From Streptomyces yatensis (GTDB lineage Bacteria; Actinomycetota; Actinomycetes; Streptomycetales; Streptomycetaceae): 64,000 nt of DNA. Where the stretch lies: the NCBI RefSeq assembly GCF_018069625.1, contig NZ_CP072941.1, forward strand, positions 2,108,001-2,172,000. The letters are read 5' to 3'. Made by a program: the position numbers and the translations under genes. This document shows, one piece after another, positions 18,424 through 30,283 of this stretch. Under the pieces are notes generated by a model, which saw only the letters and a list, made by a program, of their open reading frames with translations, did not search any database and was not told where the DNA came from. How positions within the stretch are numbered: position 1 is the first letter of the stretch; each line of letters opens with the position of its first letter.

Positions 18424-19925
18424 GCGGAACCCACCAAGCCACCTACCTGGGGATGCCCGCTTTCCCGGCGGCGGCCGACGCCTCGACCCGGAACACCCAG
18501 TTGCGCGCCAATCTCCGCCACGCCACCCACACCATCCGCGCCAAGCGCGCCACGGCGGTGGCCGAGCTGGACGACTGGTCGTCGCTGCGCGCCGCGGGCG
18601 CGGCCATCAAGGACCGTACGCTGCGCCATCTCGACCAGTATCTGGAGCAGTTGGAGCGCGCGGTCACGGCGGCCGGCGGCCACGTCCACTGGGCGGCGGA
18701 CGCGGACGAGGCGAACCGGATCGTCACCGAGCTGGTGCGGGCGACGGGCGAGCGCGAGGTCGTCAAGGTCAAGTCGATGGCCACGCAGGAGATCGGCCTG
18801 AACGGCGCCCTCGCCACCGCCGGGATCACGGCGTACGAGACCGATCTCGCCGAGCTGATCGTGCAGCTCGGCGACGACCTGCCGTCGCACATCCTGGTCC
18901 CGGCGATCCACCGCAACCGGGGCGAGATCCGCGACATCTTCGCGGAGAGGATGGCCGAGTGGGGCCGCCCGGCCCCGGAGGGGCTGACCGACGCGCCCGC
19001 CGATCTGGCGGAGGCCGCGCGGCTGCACCTCCGCGAGAAGTTTCTGAACGCCAAGGTGGGCATCTCCGGTGCCAACTTCATGGTCGCGGAGACCGGCACG
19101 CTCGTGGTCGTGGAGTCCGAGGGCAACGGCCGGATGTGCCTGACCCTCCCCGAGACGCTGATCTCCGTCGTCGGCATCGAGAAGATCGTCCCCTCCTTCC
19201 AGGACCTGGAGGTCTTCCTTCAGCTGCTGCCCCGCTCCTCGACCGCCGAGCGGATGAATCCGTACACCTCCACCTGGACCGGCACCACGGACGCGGACGG
19301 GCCCCGCACCTTCCACCTCGTCCTCCTCGACAACGGCCGCACCGACACCCTCGCCGACACCGTGGGCCGCCAGGCGCTGCGCTGCATCCGCTGCTCGGCG
19401 TGTCTCAATGTGTGCCCGGTGTACGAGCGGGCGGGCGGCCATGCCTACGGTTCGGCGTACCCGGGGCCGATCGGCGCGATCCTCACCCCGCAACTGCGCG
19501 GCGTGCAGAGCGAGTTGGACGCCTCCCTCCCGTACGCCTCCTCCCTGTGCGGTGCGTGCTACGAGGTGTGCCCGGTCGCCATCGACATCCCGGAGATCCT
19601 GGTCCACCTCCGTGAGCGCGTGGTCGAGGGCGGGCCCGTCTCCGTCCGCGGCACCCGTACCGTCATCAAGCCCGCCAAGGGCCACGCCGCCGAGCGCGCC
19701 GCGATGCGCGCCGCCCGCTGGGCCCTGGACCACCCCCGGGTGCTGCGCACCGGCCAGCGCCTGGCCTCCCGCACCCGCCGCTTCCATCCGCGCCGGCTGC
19801 CCGGTCCGGGGCGGGCGTGGAGCGATACGCGTGAGCTGCCGAAGGTGCCGGAGGAGTCGTTCCGCGACTGGTGGCGACGTACCCGGGGCGAGAGCGGCAC
19901 GGAGGGAAGGAAGACGACCACATGA
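18420..19925 (+). CDS. lutB: L-lactate oxidation complex, ferredoxin-like subunit LutB
   Basis: 501 residues. The GTG at 18420 overlaps the lutA stop. The N-terminal two thirds form the LUD domain shared with LutC (VKVKSMATQEIGLNGAL; GISGANFMVAETGTL). Two [4Fe-4S] cluster motifs follow: CIRCSACLNVCPVY and CGACYEVCPVAI. A C-terminal basic region (DUF3390-like) ends the protein. It passes electrons during L-lactate oxidation. A longer open frame upstream inside lutA is not used. Confidence 0.93.
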   Translation: MSGTHQATYLGMPAFPAAADASTRNTQLRANLRHATHTIRAKRATAVAELDDWSSLRAAGAAIKDRTLRHLDQYLEQLERAVTAAGGHVHWAADADEANRIVTELVRATGEREVVKVKSMATQEIGLNGALATAGITAYETDLAELIVQLGDDLPSHILVPAIHRNRGEIRDIFAERMAEWGRPAPEGLTDAPADLAEAARLHLREKFLNAKVGISGANFMVAETGTLVVVESEGNGRMCLTLPETLISVVGIEKIVPSFQDLEVFLQLLPRSSTAERMNPYTSTWTGTTDADGPRTFHLVLLDNGRTDTLADTVGRQALRCIRCSACLNVCPVYERAGGHAYGSAYPGPIGAILTPQLRGVQSELDASLPYASSLCGACYEVCPVAIDIPEILVHLRERVVEGGPVSVRGTRTVIKPAKGHAAERAAMRAARWALDHPRVLRTGQRLASRTRRFHPRRLPGPGRAWSDTRELPKVPEESFRDWWRRTRGESGTEGRKTTT

Positions 19926-20710
19926 CCCCGCAAGCCCCCGGCTCCCGGAACCCCGGAATCGAGAGCCCCCAAAGCACCCAGGGCCCCGGCACTCAGGGCC
20001 CCGGCACCCAGGCCGGCACCCAGGGCCCCGGCTCCCGCGCCCTGATCATGGCCCGCATCCGCCACGCCCTGGCCGATGTGCCGCGCGCCGAGACGCCCGA
20101 CGCGGTGCCGGTCGAGCGGACCTACCACCGCGTCCACGGCGACCGCACCCCCGCCGAGACGGCGGACCTCCTCGCCGAGAACCTGGCCGACTACCGCGCG
20201 ATCGTCCACCGCACCGACGCCCCGTCCCTCCCCGCCCTGATCGCCCGCCTCCTCGCCGACCGCGGCGCGACCAGCGTGGCCGTACCCCCCGGCCTCCCCG
20301 ACTCCTGGCTGTCCGCCGTCCCCGACGCGGTGCGCCGGGTCCCGGACACGGCGGAGCTGACGCCGCACGACCTGGACGCGGTCTCCAGCGTGGTGACGGC
20401 CTGCGCGGTGGCCATCGCCGAAACCGGCACCGTGGTCCTGGACGCCGCCCCCGACCAGGGCCGCCGCCGCATCACCCTCGTCCCCGACCACCACATCTGC
20501 GTCATCCGGGTGCCCGACCAGGTGGTGGGCTCCGTCCCGGAGGGCCTTGAACGCCTGGATCCGGCCCGTCCGTTGACATGGATCTCGGGCCCGTCCGCGA
20601 CGAGTGATATCGAACTCGATCGCGTCGAAGGCGTCCACGGCCCCCGCACCCTCGAAGTGATCCTCACCGGGCCGCCGGCCGGGCCGGAAACCGCTGGTCA
20701 GAGCCGATGA
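19922..20710 (+). CDS. lutC: L-lactate oxidation complex subunit LutC
   Basis: 262 residues; the ATG overlaps the lutB stop by 4 nt. The LUD domain starts where the family normally begins (SRALIMARIRHALADV, about residues 38-53) and includes VAIAETGTVVLD and VPDHHICVIR. The first 37 residues are an unusual low-complexity stretch of Gly-Pro-Gly-Thr-Gln repeats with no known role. An internal ATG at 20048 would skip it but has no better ribosome site. It is the last gene of the rhaB-lutABC chain. Confidence 0.92.
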   Translation: MTPQAPGSRNPGIESPQSTQGPGTQGPGTQAGTQGPGSRALIMARIRHALADVPRAETPDAVPVERTYHRVHGDRTPAETADLLAENLADYRAIVHRTDAPSLPALIARLLADRGATSVAVPPGLPDSWLSAVPDAVRRVPDTAELTPHDLDAVSSVVTACAVAIAETGTVVLDAAPDQGRRRITLVPDHHICVIRVPDQVVGSVPEGLERLDPARPLTWISGPSATSDIELDRVEGVHGPRTLEVILTGPPAGPETAGQSR

Positions 20711-20720
20711 GGCCCGGGAC

Positions 20721-20749
20721 GCATACCCCGGCCACGGCGGGGCATATGC
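20721..20749 (+). terminator. Hairpin after lutC
   Basis: CCCCG (20726-20730) and CGGGG (20738-20742) pair around a 7-base loop, extended by GCAT and ATGC with a small bulge. It lies just past the lutC stop and fits an operon terminator. Confidence 0.5.
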
Positions 20750-20872
20750 CATGAGGGCAGGCGACGGAACACCCGTGCGGGGGATGCGGTCTTCCTCACA
20801 TACCGCCGGTAACACCGCAGTTGGGCGGTTTACGCCGATGCCGTTGTCGGTAGGGGCCTCTACTCTTATGGC

Positions 20873-21064
20873 ATGCGTCCGACTCCTACTCATCAACCTG
20901 CCTTACTGACCAACTCCTCCACCGACCAGGCCAACGAGGCGATTCGCGTCTTTCTGCGGGCCCGGGCAGGCCGGGCACTGCTGCCTTCGGAGCGGGCCGA
21001 GTACAGCCGGTTGCTGAAGGTCTACACACGGGCGCTGCGCGGCGAGGTGGAGAAGGCCGCCTGA
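20873..21064 (+). CDS. Small conserved-type hypothetical protein with a TTA codon
   Basis: 63 residues (MRPTPTHQPALL...), mostly a predicted alpha helix in the second half (IRVFLRARAG...LLKVYTRALRGEVEKAA). I do not recognise the family. Codons 2-12 are unusually A/T-rich for this genome (cgt, act, cct, act, cat, caa) and codon 11 is TTA (20903-20905), which in Streptomyces needs the bldA tRNA. It is 48 bases upstream of the penicillin-binding protein gene and may be co-transcribed. An in-frame ATG one codon upstream (20870) could also be used. Confidence 0.65.
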   Translation: MRPTPTHQPALLTNSSTDQANEAIRVFLRARAGRALLPSERAEYSRLLKVYTRALRGEVEKAA

Positions 21065-21112
21065 GCGGCATGAGCGGCACGAGCCGACCACATCCGAAAA
21101 GCGGGGGACGCC

Positions 21113-22714
21113 ATGGGGGCTGTGGGCAAGGTCGTCTTCGGAGCGGTGGCGGCGGGGCTTCTGGGCGTCGCCGGGTACGGCGGATACAACCTCTACACGG
21201 GCGTGACCGGCGGCGATACCACCGCGCCCCATGACGGTCCGGTGACCGCGGACGAGACCCGGCGGACCGCGCGGGAATTCCTGGACGCGTGGGCGGACGG
21301 CAACGACATGCTGGCCGCCGGGCTGACCAACGACGCCGAGGCGGCCATCGGCGCGCTGAGCGGCTATCGCGACGACGGCCATGTGGAGAAGGTGACGGTC
21401 ACCCCGGGCACGGCCCGGGGCACCACCGTGCCGTTCACCGTCCAGGCCGACGTGGTCTTCGACAAGACCCGTTCGAGCTGGACCTACGCATCGCGGCTGA
21501 CCGTGGTGCGCGGCCGGACGACCAAGAAGCCGCTGGTCGACTGGAGACCCTCGGTCCTCCATCCCAAGCTCGCGGCCGATGAGTCCGTGCGGACGGACCT
21601 GGCGGACAATCCGCCGGTGCGGGTGCTGGACCGCGACGGCAAGGAGCTGCGGCAGGGCCGCTATCCCTCGCTCGACCCGGTACTGATCGCGCTGCGGGCG
21701 CGATACGGAGCGGACGCCGGGGGCACGGCGCGGGTGGAGGTGTCGGCGGTCAAGGCCGATGGCACCGCCGGAGCGACGCTTCATGTGGTGAAGAAGGGCA
21801 CACCGGGCACTCTGCGCACCACCCTCGACGCCGGGGTGCAGAGGCGCGCGGAGACGGCGGTGGCCACCCGCGACGGCGCCTCCGTGGTGGCGCTCAAGCC
21901 CAGCACCGGGGAGATCCTGGCGGTGGCCAACTCCGACCAGGCCGAGTTCAACGCCGCGCTGCAGGGGCAGACGGCGCCGGGGTCGACGTTCAAGATAGTC
22001 ACCGCGGCCACCCTGCTGGAGGCGGGGAAGGTCAGCCCGGGCCACCTGGTGCCGTGCCCGAAGACGGCGGCGTACGCCCAGGGCATGACGTTCCACAACG
22101 TCGAGGACAGCGAGAACCCCGGCGCCACCTTCGCCCAGGACTTCGCGGCGTCCTGCAACACCGCGTTCGTCTCGCTCGCCGGAGCCGTGCCCGACGGCGC
22201 GGTGGCCCAGGAGGCGCGGGCCGTGTTCGGCCTCGGGCTGAACTGGCGGGTGGGCATCACCACCTTCGACGGCGAGGTGCCGAGTGGAAGCGGCGACGAC
22301 AAGGCCGCCGCCATGATCGGCCAGGGCACGGTCCAGATGAACCCGCTCACCATCGCCTCCGTCGCGGCCACCGCCCAGACCGGCACGTTCAAGCAGCCCG
22401 TCATCGTGCCGCGCTCGGTCGACCACCGGGAGATCGCCACCAGCGACCGCAGCCTCAGCCCGGCCACCAGGTCGCAGCTCAGGGCCATGATGCGGCTGAC
22501 CGCGACGAGCGGCACCGCCGCCCGGGCGATGTCCGGGCTCACCGGCGACATCGGGGCCAAGACGGGCTCGGCCGAGATCGACGGCCAGCCCAAGACCAAC
22601 GCCTGGTTCACCGCCTATCGGAACGATGTGGCGGCCGCCGCCGTGGTCACCGGCGGCGGCCACGGCGGGGATGCCGCCGGGCCCGTGGTCCGCGCGGTGC
22701 TCAAGACCGGCTGA
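21113..22714 (+). CDS. Class B penicillin-binding protein (D,D-transpeptidase)
   Basis: 533 residues. One N-terminal membrane anchor (VVFGAVAAGLLGVAGYGGY) leaves the rest outside the cell. An NTF2-like/MecA-N-type region (about 45-150) and a dimerisation region precede the transpeptidase domain. All three active-site motifs are intact: STFK (Ser291, Lys294), SCN (Ser347-Asn349) and KTGS (483-486). It cross-links peptidoglycan and is a beta-lactam target. The ATG follows GGGGGA. Streptomyces genomes carry many such paralogues, so a specific role cannot be assigned. Confidence 0.92.
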   Translation: MGAVGKVVFGAVAAGLLGVAGYGGYNLYTGVTGGDTTAPHDGPVTADETRRTAREFLDAWADGNDMLAAGLTNDAEAAIGALSGYRDDGHVEKVTVTPGTARGTTVPFTVQADVVFDKTRSSWTYASRLTVVRGRTTKKPLVDWRPSVLHPKLAADESVRTDLADNPPVRVLDRDGKELRQGRYPSLDPVLIALRARYGADAGGTARVEVSAVKADGTAGATLHVVKKGTPGTLRTTLDAGVQRRAETAVATRDGASVVALKPSTGEILAVANSDQAEFNAALQGQTAPGSTFKIVTAATLLEAGKVSPGHLVPCPKTAAYAQGMTFHNVEDSENPGATFAQDFAASCNTAFVSLAGAVPDGAVAQEARAVFGLGLNWRVGITTFDGEVPSGSGDDKAAAMIGQGTVQMNPLTIASVAATAQTGTFKQPVIVPRSVDHREIATSDRSLSPATRSQLRAMMRLTATSGTAARAMSGLTGDIGAKTGSAEIDGQPKTNAWFTAYRNDVAAAAVVTGGGHGGDAAGPVVRAVLKTG

Positions 22715-22780
22715 CGCGCTGTGCTCGAAGCCACTGCCCCCGCTGCCCGACACCCTTCGTACAGGGGTTGGGCTAAGGGG

Positions 22781-22810
22781 TTGTCCATGGTCTCACCCAC
22801 GCTCTAGCCT
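22781..22810 (+). promoter_or_regulatory. Probable promoter of the ROK regulator gene
   Basis: -35 TTGTCC (22781-22786), 18-base spacer, -10 TAGCCT (22805-22810), about 84 bases before the GTG start of the regulator at 22894. Confidence 0.5.
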
Positions 22811-22893
22811 GGCGCGGCGGCCGACGGAGCACGGCACGGCTACGGCACGGCACAACACGGCACCGCATCTGCCCGGGCAGAGGGGATTCCGGC

Positions 22894-24129
22894 GTGAAGC
22901 GCACGTCCCGCGACATACGCACCGCCAACCGCTACGGGGTGCTGCGCCATATCGTCGCCCAATCCCCCGTCTCCCGGCAGGAGCTGGCCGCCGCGACGGA
23001 GCTGAGCCTGGCCACCGTGGCGAATCTCGTCGGTGAGCTGCTCGACCTCGGGATGCTGGTCGAGGTCGGCTACGAGGACTCCGACGGCGGCCGGCCGCGC
23101 GGTCTGGTCGCGGTCAACGCCTCGGGCGCCGCGCTGATCGGCGTGGATGTGGCCGAGACGTATATCCATGTCGAGCTGTTCGACCTGGCGCTGACCGTCC
23201 TGGCCCGCGCGGACGAGGAGTTGCGCCCGGAGGAGAACGACCCGGGCAAGGTGGTCGCGCATATCGCGGACGCGGTGTCCTCGGTGGTCGAGCAGGCGGG
23301 CGTGGCCGCGGACCGGGTGCTGGGCGTCGGCGTCAGCATGCCGGGGCAGGTGGACCGCGAGGGCGGGGTCTCGGTGTTCGCGGCCAACTGGGACTGGCAT
23401 GACGTCCCGCTGCTGCGGCTGCTGGCCGAGCACCTCCCCTACCCCCTCCACCTCGACAATCCGTTGCGCGCCTGCACCGTGGCCGAGCAGTGGTTCGGGG
23501 CGGCGCGCGGTCGGAGCGACGCCGTGGTGGTCAACCTCGGTACGGGCGTGGGGGCCGGGCTGGCGCTCGGCGGCACCCTGCACCGAGGGGTCAGCAACAG
23601 CGCCGGGGAGTGGGGGCACACCACCCTCGTCCTGGACGGACGGCAGTGCCACTGCGGCAACCAGGGGTGCGTGGAGACCTATGTCGGCGCCCCCGGCATC
23701 ATGCGGAATCTGCGCGAGTTGAGCCCGGACAGTCCGCTGCTGCACCCGGACGACCAGACGGCCACCATCGAGGCGCTCGGCCGGGGCCTCACGGCAGGCG
23801 ATCCGGTGGCCGTGAAAGTCGTGCACACCACGGCGCGCTATCTCGGGGCCGCCCTCGCCGATCTGATCAATCTGCTCAACCCGGAGGTGATCGTGCTCAG
23901 CAGCTGGGTCGCGGCGGCCCTCGGGGAGCCGCTGCTCGCCGAGGTGCGCGCGGCGGTGGCGGTGCGGGCGCTGCGCCGCCCGCTGGCGAGCACCGAGATC
24001 GTGCTGTGCCCGATCCCGTCCAACCCCGTGAGCCTCGGCGCGGCGACCTTCGCCCTGGAGGGCTCGCTCGCGTCGGTGGGACTGAAGAACCGCCGCACCA
24101 CACCGAGGAACCGCTCCACACCCTCGTGA
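22894..24129 (+). CDS. ROK-family transcriptional regulator
   Basis: 411 residues from a GTG behind GAGGGGA. It has an N-terminal winged helix-turn-helix (VSRQELAAATELSLATVANLVGELLDLGMLVE) and a ROK sugar-kinase-like domain: GVDVAETYIHVELFD, VVNLGTGVGAGLALGG, GEWGHTTL and the zinc motif CHCGNQGCVE. Such proteins repress sugar genes and respond to a sugar. It lies 89 bases upstream of the beta-galactosidase in the same direction, so control of that gene is likely but inferred. Confidence 0.9.
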   Translation: MKRTSRDIRTANRYGVLRHIVAQSPVSRQELAAATELSLATVANLVGELLDLGMLVEVGYEDSDGGRPRGLVAVNASGAALIGVDVAETYIHVELFDLALTVLARADEELRPEENDPGKVVAHIADAVSSVVEQAGVAADRVLGVGVSMPGQVDREGGVSVFAANWDWHDVPLLRLLAEHLPYPLHLDNPLRACTVAEQWFGAARGRSDAVVVNLGTGVGAGLALGGTLHRGVSNSAGEWGHTTLVLDGRQCHCGNQGCVETYVGAPGIMRNLRELSPDSPLLHPDDQTATIEALGRGLTAGDPVAVKVVHTTARYLGAALADLINLLNPEVIVLSSWVAAALGEPLLAEVRAAVAVRALRRPLASTEIVLCPIPSNPVSLGAATFALEGSLASVGLKNRRTTPRNRSTPS

Positions 24130-24206
24130 CAACGGAGTCGCGCACGGCCGTTCAGGTCGCGCTGTCCTCCCCCATGACCGCACAGAAGACCAGTATCAAG
24201 GGCTGA

Positions 24207-27149
<2,943 letters not shown>

Positions 27150-27156
27150 CGGTCGC

Positions 27157-27198
27157 GTACGGTCGGGGCGGGCCACGGCGACCCGGCCCCGACCGTAC
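27157..27198 (+). terminator. 13-bp hairpin after the beta-galactosidase
   Basis: GTACGGTCGGGGC (27157-27169) and GCCCCGACCGTAC (27186-27198) are perfect inverted repeats around a 16-base loop, starting 8 bases after the stop. Confidence 0.8.
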
Positions 27199-27328
27199 AC
27201 GCCTGCACCACCCGCACCGCGCCCGCTGGTCAGAAGAGTGCGGTGGCGGGGCTGATGTAGTACGGGAACGAGAAGTCCCGTCAGCGTCACCGCGTGGGGC
27301 AGGCTTAGCGGGACTTACCGCTCCAGAT

Positions 27329-28295
27329 CTACTGAGGACGTTCGGTCGAAAATCTCACAGTTTCGGCCATCTCGTATGACAACCGGGCCCGGCCGCTATC
27401 GGGCTCCAGGTCGGCCTTGGCCGCGGTCGAGTCGGTCCAGCTGGCCAGAAGATCGAGTGTCTGGCGTTCGGGTGAGTCGGGCTCGGGCGAGTAGACGGTG
27501 ATACGGAGCCCGGGCTCAGCGGGCAGATCGAGGGCTTCGTAGGGCAGGGCCAGGTCCCCGACGAGCGGGTGGTGGAGTTGCTTCACGCCGGAGCGGTGGA
27601 ACTTCACGTCGTGCCGAGCCCAACGCTGGACGAACTCGTCGCTCTTTGCGGAGAGCTCGCCGATCAGGTCGGTCAGACCCTTGTCTTGCGGCGAACGGCC
27701 GGTCTCGGTGCGCAGGAAGGCGACCGAGTCGTTGGCGGCCTTCTCCCACTCGGGCCAGAAATCGGCAGAACCAGGGTCGAGGAAACAGGAACCGCGCGGT
27801 GTTGACCGGACCACGCTGCGCGAACAACGGGGAATCGTAGACCGGGGCATACAGCGCCTGGCCGAGAGAGTTGGCGGCGAGGATGTCGAACCGCCCGTTG
27901 CGGATGTAGGCCGGCAGGCCGGTCATCGCGTCGAGCATCCGCAGAACCACCGGTCGGATCCGCGCGGTCGCAGCGGGTGGCCGACGCTCGGACGCAGTGG
28001 CCGCGCGGGCCAGGTCGTAGAGGTAGGCCCGCTCGGCGTCGTCGAGCTGAAGTGCGTGGGACAAGGAGTCCAGCACCGAGTCCGAGGCGCCGCTCAGGTT
28101 CCCGCGCTCGAGGCGGATGTAGTAGTCAATGCTCATCCCGGCCAGCAGTGCCACTTCCTCCCGGCGCAATCCGGGCACCCGTCGATTGCCACCGAAGACG
28201 GGCAGCCCTGCCCGCTGGGGCGTGATGCGGGCACGACGGGTCCTGAGGAACTCCCGCACCTCGTTGGCCTGCTCATGCCTCTCGCTGTCGGTCAC
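27329..28295 (-). pseudogene. Helix-turn-helix (MmyB-like) regulator broken by a frameshift
   Basis: Two overlapping frames together make one protein of the XRE/MmyB-like family. The first (from 28295) has the helix-turn-helix (RVPGLRREEVALLAGMSIDYYIRLERG) and the start of the ligand-binding domain up to GPVNTARFLF. The second frame continues with LDPGSADFWPEWEKAAND to the end at 27329. The phase changes at a TTT run (27783-27785 on the plus strand, AAA): removing one T restores one frame of about 321 codons. It is either a true inactivating mutation or a sequencing error. It is divergent from the aldo/keto reductase, which it would regulate. Confidence 0.82.
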
Positions 28296-28339
28296 ATCAC
28301 CACCGTAAGTCGTGCGGCGGTGTGCTGGGAGGTACTGCC

Positions 28340-28360
28340 GTTACCCGGAAGAGCGGTAAC
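28340..28360. promoter_or_regulatory. Palindrome between regulator and reductase
   Basis: GTTACC (28340-28345) and GGTAAC (28355-28360) form a perfect inverted repeat with 9 bases between, in the intergenic region between the divergent regulator and aldo/keto reductase genes. A likely operator for the neighbouring regulator. Confidence 0.5.
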
Positions 28361-28536
28361 TCCCATCCCCGCACGGATGCGGGTTCCATGGCAGCGACAC
28401 AGCAAGGCAGAGCACCTTCACATACCTGGAACGGCAGGCGCTCCGCCGCGCCCAGGGCGGCACGTCAACTGGTTCCGGCGCCCCGGAGAGGGGCGCGATC
28501 CCCCGGGTGTCCCTGCTGAACTGAAGGGAATACCGC

Positions 28537-29541
28537 ATGGAATACACGCGTCTCGGCACCTCAGGACTGAAGGTCAGCCGGGTCACACTCGGCTGCATGA
28601 GCTTCGGCGACCCCTCGCGCGGCAACAACCAGTGGACGCTCGACGACGAGCGGGCCGAGCCCATCTTCCGGGAGGCCGTCGAGCTCGGGATCACGTTCTG
28701 GGACACCGCCAACGCCTACGGCCAGGGGGCGTCCGAGGAGACCGTGGGCCGGGCCATCCGCAAGTACACACGGCGCGAGGACATCGTGCTGGCGACCAAG
28801 GTGTTCTTCAAGATGGGCGACGGCCCCGGCGGCGCCGGGCTCTCCCGCCGGGCGATCATGGAGCAGGTCGACGCGTCCCTGGCCCGCCTCGGCACGGACT
28901 ACATCGACCTGTACCAGATCCACCGCCTCGACCCGGAGACCCCCGTCGAGGAGACGATGGAGGCCCTGCACGACGTGGTCAAGGCGGGCAAGGCCCGCTA
29001 CATCGGCGCGTCGAGCATGTGGGCGTGGCAGTTCTCCAAGATGCAGTACACCGCGCGGCTGCACGGCTGGACGGAGTTCACCTCGATGCAGAACCAGTAC
29101 AGCCTGATGCAGCGCGAGGAGGAGCGGGAGATGTTCGGCCTGCTCGCCGACCAGGGGGTCGGCTCCATCCCGTGGAGCCCCCTCGCCAAGGGGCGCCTGG
29201 CCAGGCCGTGGGGCGAGCAGACCGCCCGCAGCGAGACCGATGCCGTCGCCCGCCAGTTGATGCCACACGACGACAAGCCGATCGTCGACGCGGTGCAGGC
29301 GGTCGCCGCCGGGCGCGGCGTCCCGATGGCGCAGGTCGCCCTCGCCTGGGTGCTGCGCAACCCGGTGGTCTGCGCGCCGATCGTCGGGCCCACCAGGACC
29401 GGACACCTCGCCGACGCGGCCGCCGCGCTTAGCCTCCGGCTCACCGACGAGGAGGCGCAGCGGCTCCAGGCGCCCTACACGCCGCGCATGCCCAGCGGCA
29501 TCCAGATCCCCGTGGCCGGCCCCGGGGCTGTCCCGCGCTGA
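28537..29541 (+). CDS. Aldo/keto reductase
   Basis: 334 residues, full length for the family. An NADPH-dependent (alpha/beta)8-barrel oxidoreductase with the complete catalytic tetrad: Asp56 and Tyr61 (FWDTANAYGQG), Lys88 (LATKVF) and His129 (QIHRLD). The C-terminal cofactor region reads VVCAPIVGPTR. The ATG follows GAAGGGA. Substrate unknown; similar enzymes reduce aldehydes and ketones. The divergent regulator is the natural partner but is frameshifted here. Confidence 0.92.
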   Translation: MEYTRLGTSGLKVSRVTLGCMSFGDPSRGNNQWTLDDERAEPIFREAVELGITFWDTANAYGQGASEETVGRAIRKYTRREDIVLATKVFFKMGDGPGGAGLSRRAIMEQVDASLARLGTDYIDLYQIHRLDPETPVEETMEALHDVVKAGKARYIGASSMWAWQFSKMQYTARLHGWTEFTSMQNQYSLMQREEEREMFGLLADQGVGSIPWSPLAKGRLARPWGEQTARSETDAVARQLMPHDDKPIVDAVQAVAAGRGVPMAQVALAWVLRNPVVCAPIVGPTRTGHLADAAAALSLRLTDEEAQRLQAPYTPRMPSGIQIPVAGPGAVPR

Positions 29542-29584
29542 GCCCGGTTCGCCTCCGGCCTCGCCCGTCGCTACATCAGCCCCG

Positions 29585-29700
29585 TGGCAGTCCAAGGGGC
29601 TGCCCCCACCGGGGTTCGGGGGCGGAGCCCCCGGAACGGGTCTGGTGCGCAGCCCAGCGGGGGCCGGGGCAGCGCCCCGGTTCGGGAAGGGGCGGGGTGG
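29585..29700. repeat. Hairpin-forming GC repeats between convergent genes
   Basis: GGGGGC/GCCCCC (29618-29623 with 29627-29632) and CCGGGGC/GCCCCGG (29664-29670 with 29674-29680) form two strong hairpins, followed by a run of GGGGT repeats. It lies between the convergent reductase and peroxiredoxin genes and can terminate both. The same repeat style appears at 3340-3420 and 13335-13865. Confidence 0.6.
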
Positions 29701-29766
29701 GGTGGGGTGGGGTGAGGGAAGACCCCCCGGTGCTTTCGCCGGTCGTACGCCGCCGCGCAGGCGGCC

Positions 29767-30222
29767 TTACGCGCTCCTGCCGCGCAAAGCGTCGAGCGCC
29801 CGATCCGCGTGCACACCCATCCGGAACTCGCTCTTGACGATCTCCAGCACCTTGCGGTCGGTGTCAATCACAAAGGTGACCCGCTTGGTCGGCACCGCCG
29901 CGATCCCGCGCTTCACCCCGAACCGCTCCCGCACCGTCCCCTCCGGATCCGACAGCAGCGGATAGCCGAAGGAGTACGCATGGGCGAACTCCGCCTGCTT
30001 CTCGACCGAATCGGCGCTGACGCCGACCGGCTGGGCGCCGAGTTCCTTGAACTCCGCCGCGATGTCCCGGAAGTGGCACGCCTGTTTGGTACAGCCGGGG
30101 GTGAAGGCCGCCGGATAGAAGAACAGCACCACCGGACCGTCCGCCAGCAGCCCGCTGAGCGAACGGACGGCGCCGTTCTCGTCCGGCAGCTCGAAGTCCT
30201 CGACCACATCACCGATGTCCAT
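29767..30222 (-). CDS. Peroxiredoxin (Bcp/AhpC-TSA family)
   Basis: 151 residues. The peroxidatic Cys44 is in AAFTPGCTKQACHFRD with a second Cys49 five residues on, the pattern of the two-cysteine Bcp (PrxQ) group. It reduces hydrogen and organic peroxides in the cytosol using thioredoxin. FVIDTDRKVLEIV and the rest of the thioredoxin fold are complete. Gene name bcp would fit, but paralogues are common. Confidence 0.92.
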   Translation of the reverse strand: MDIGDVVEDFELPDENGAVRSLSGLLADGPVVLFFYPAAFTPGCTKQACHFRDIAAEFKELGAQPVGVSADSVEKQAEFAHAYSFGYPLLSDPEGTVRERFGVKRGIAAVPTKRVTFVIDTDRKVLEIVKSEFRMGVHADRALDALRGRSA

Positions 30223-30283
30223 GGGTGCACGCTACCCGCCGCCCGCCCGGAGCGGCGGGTAGACGGACGTGCTCAGCGGCTCG

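Noticed and set aside
27225..27290. Minus-strand 16-residue segment RDFSFPYYISPATALF with good codon bias
   Set aside because: It has no start and a stop immediately before it. It might be a gene remnant, but the evidence is too thin.
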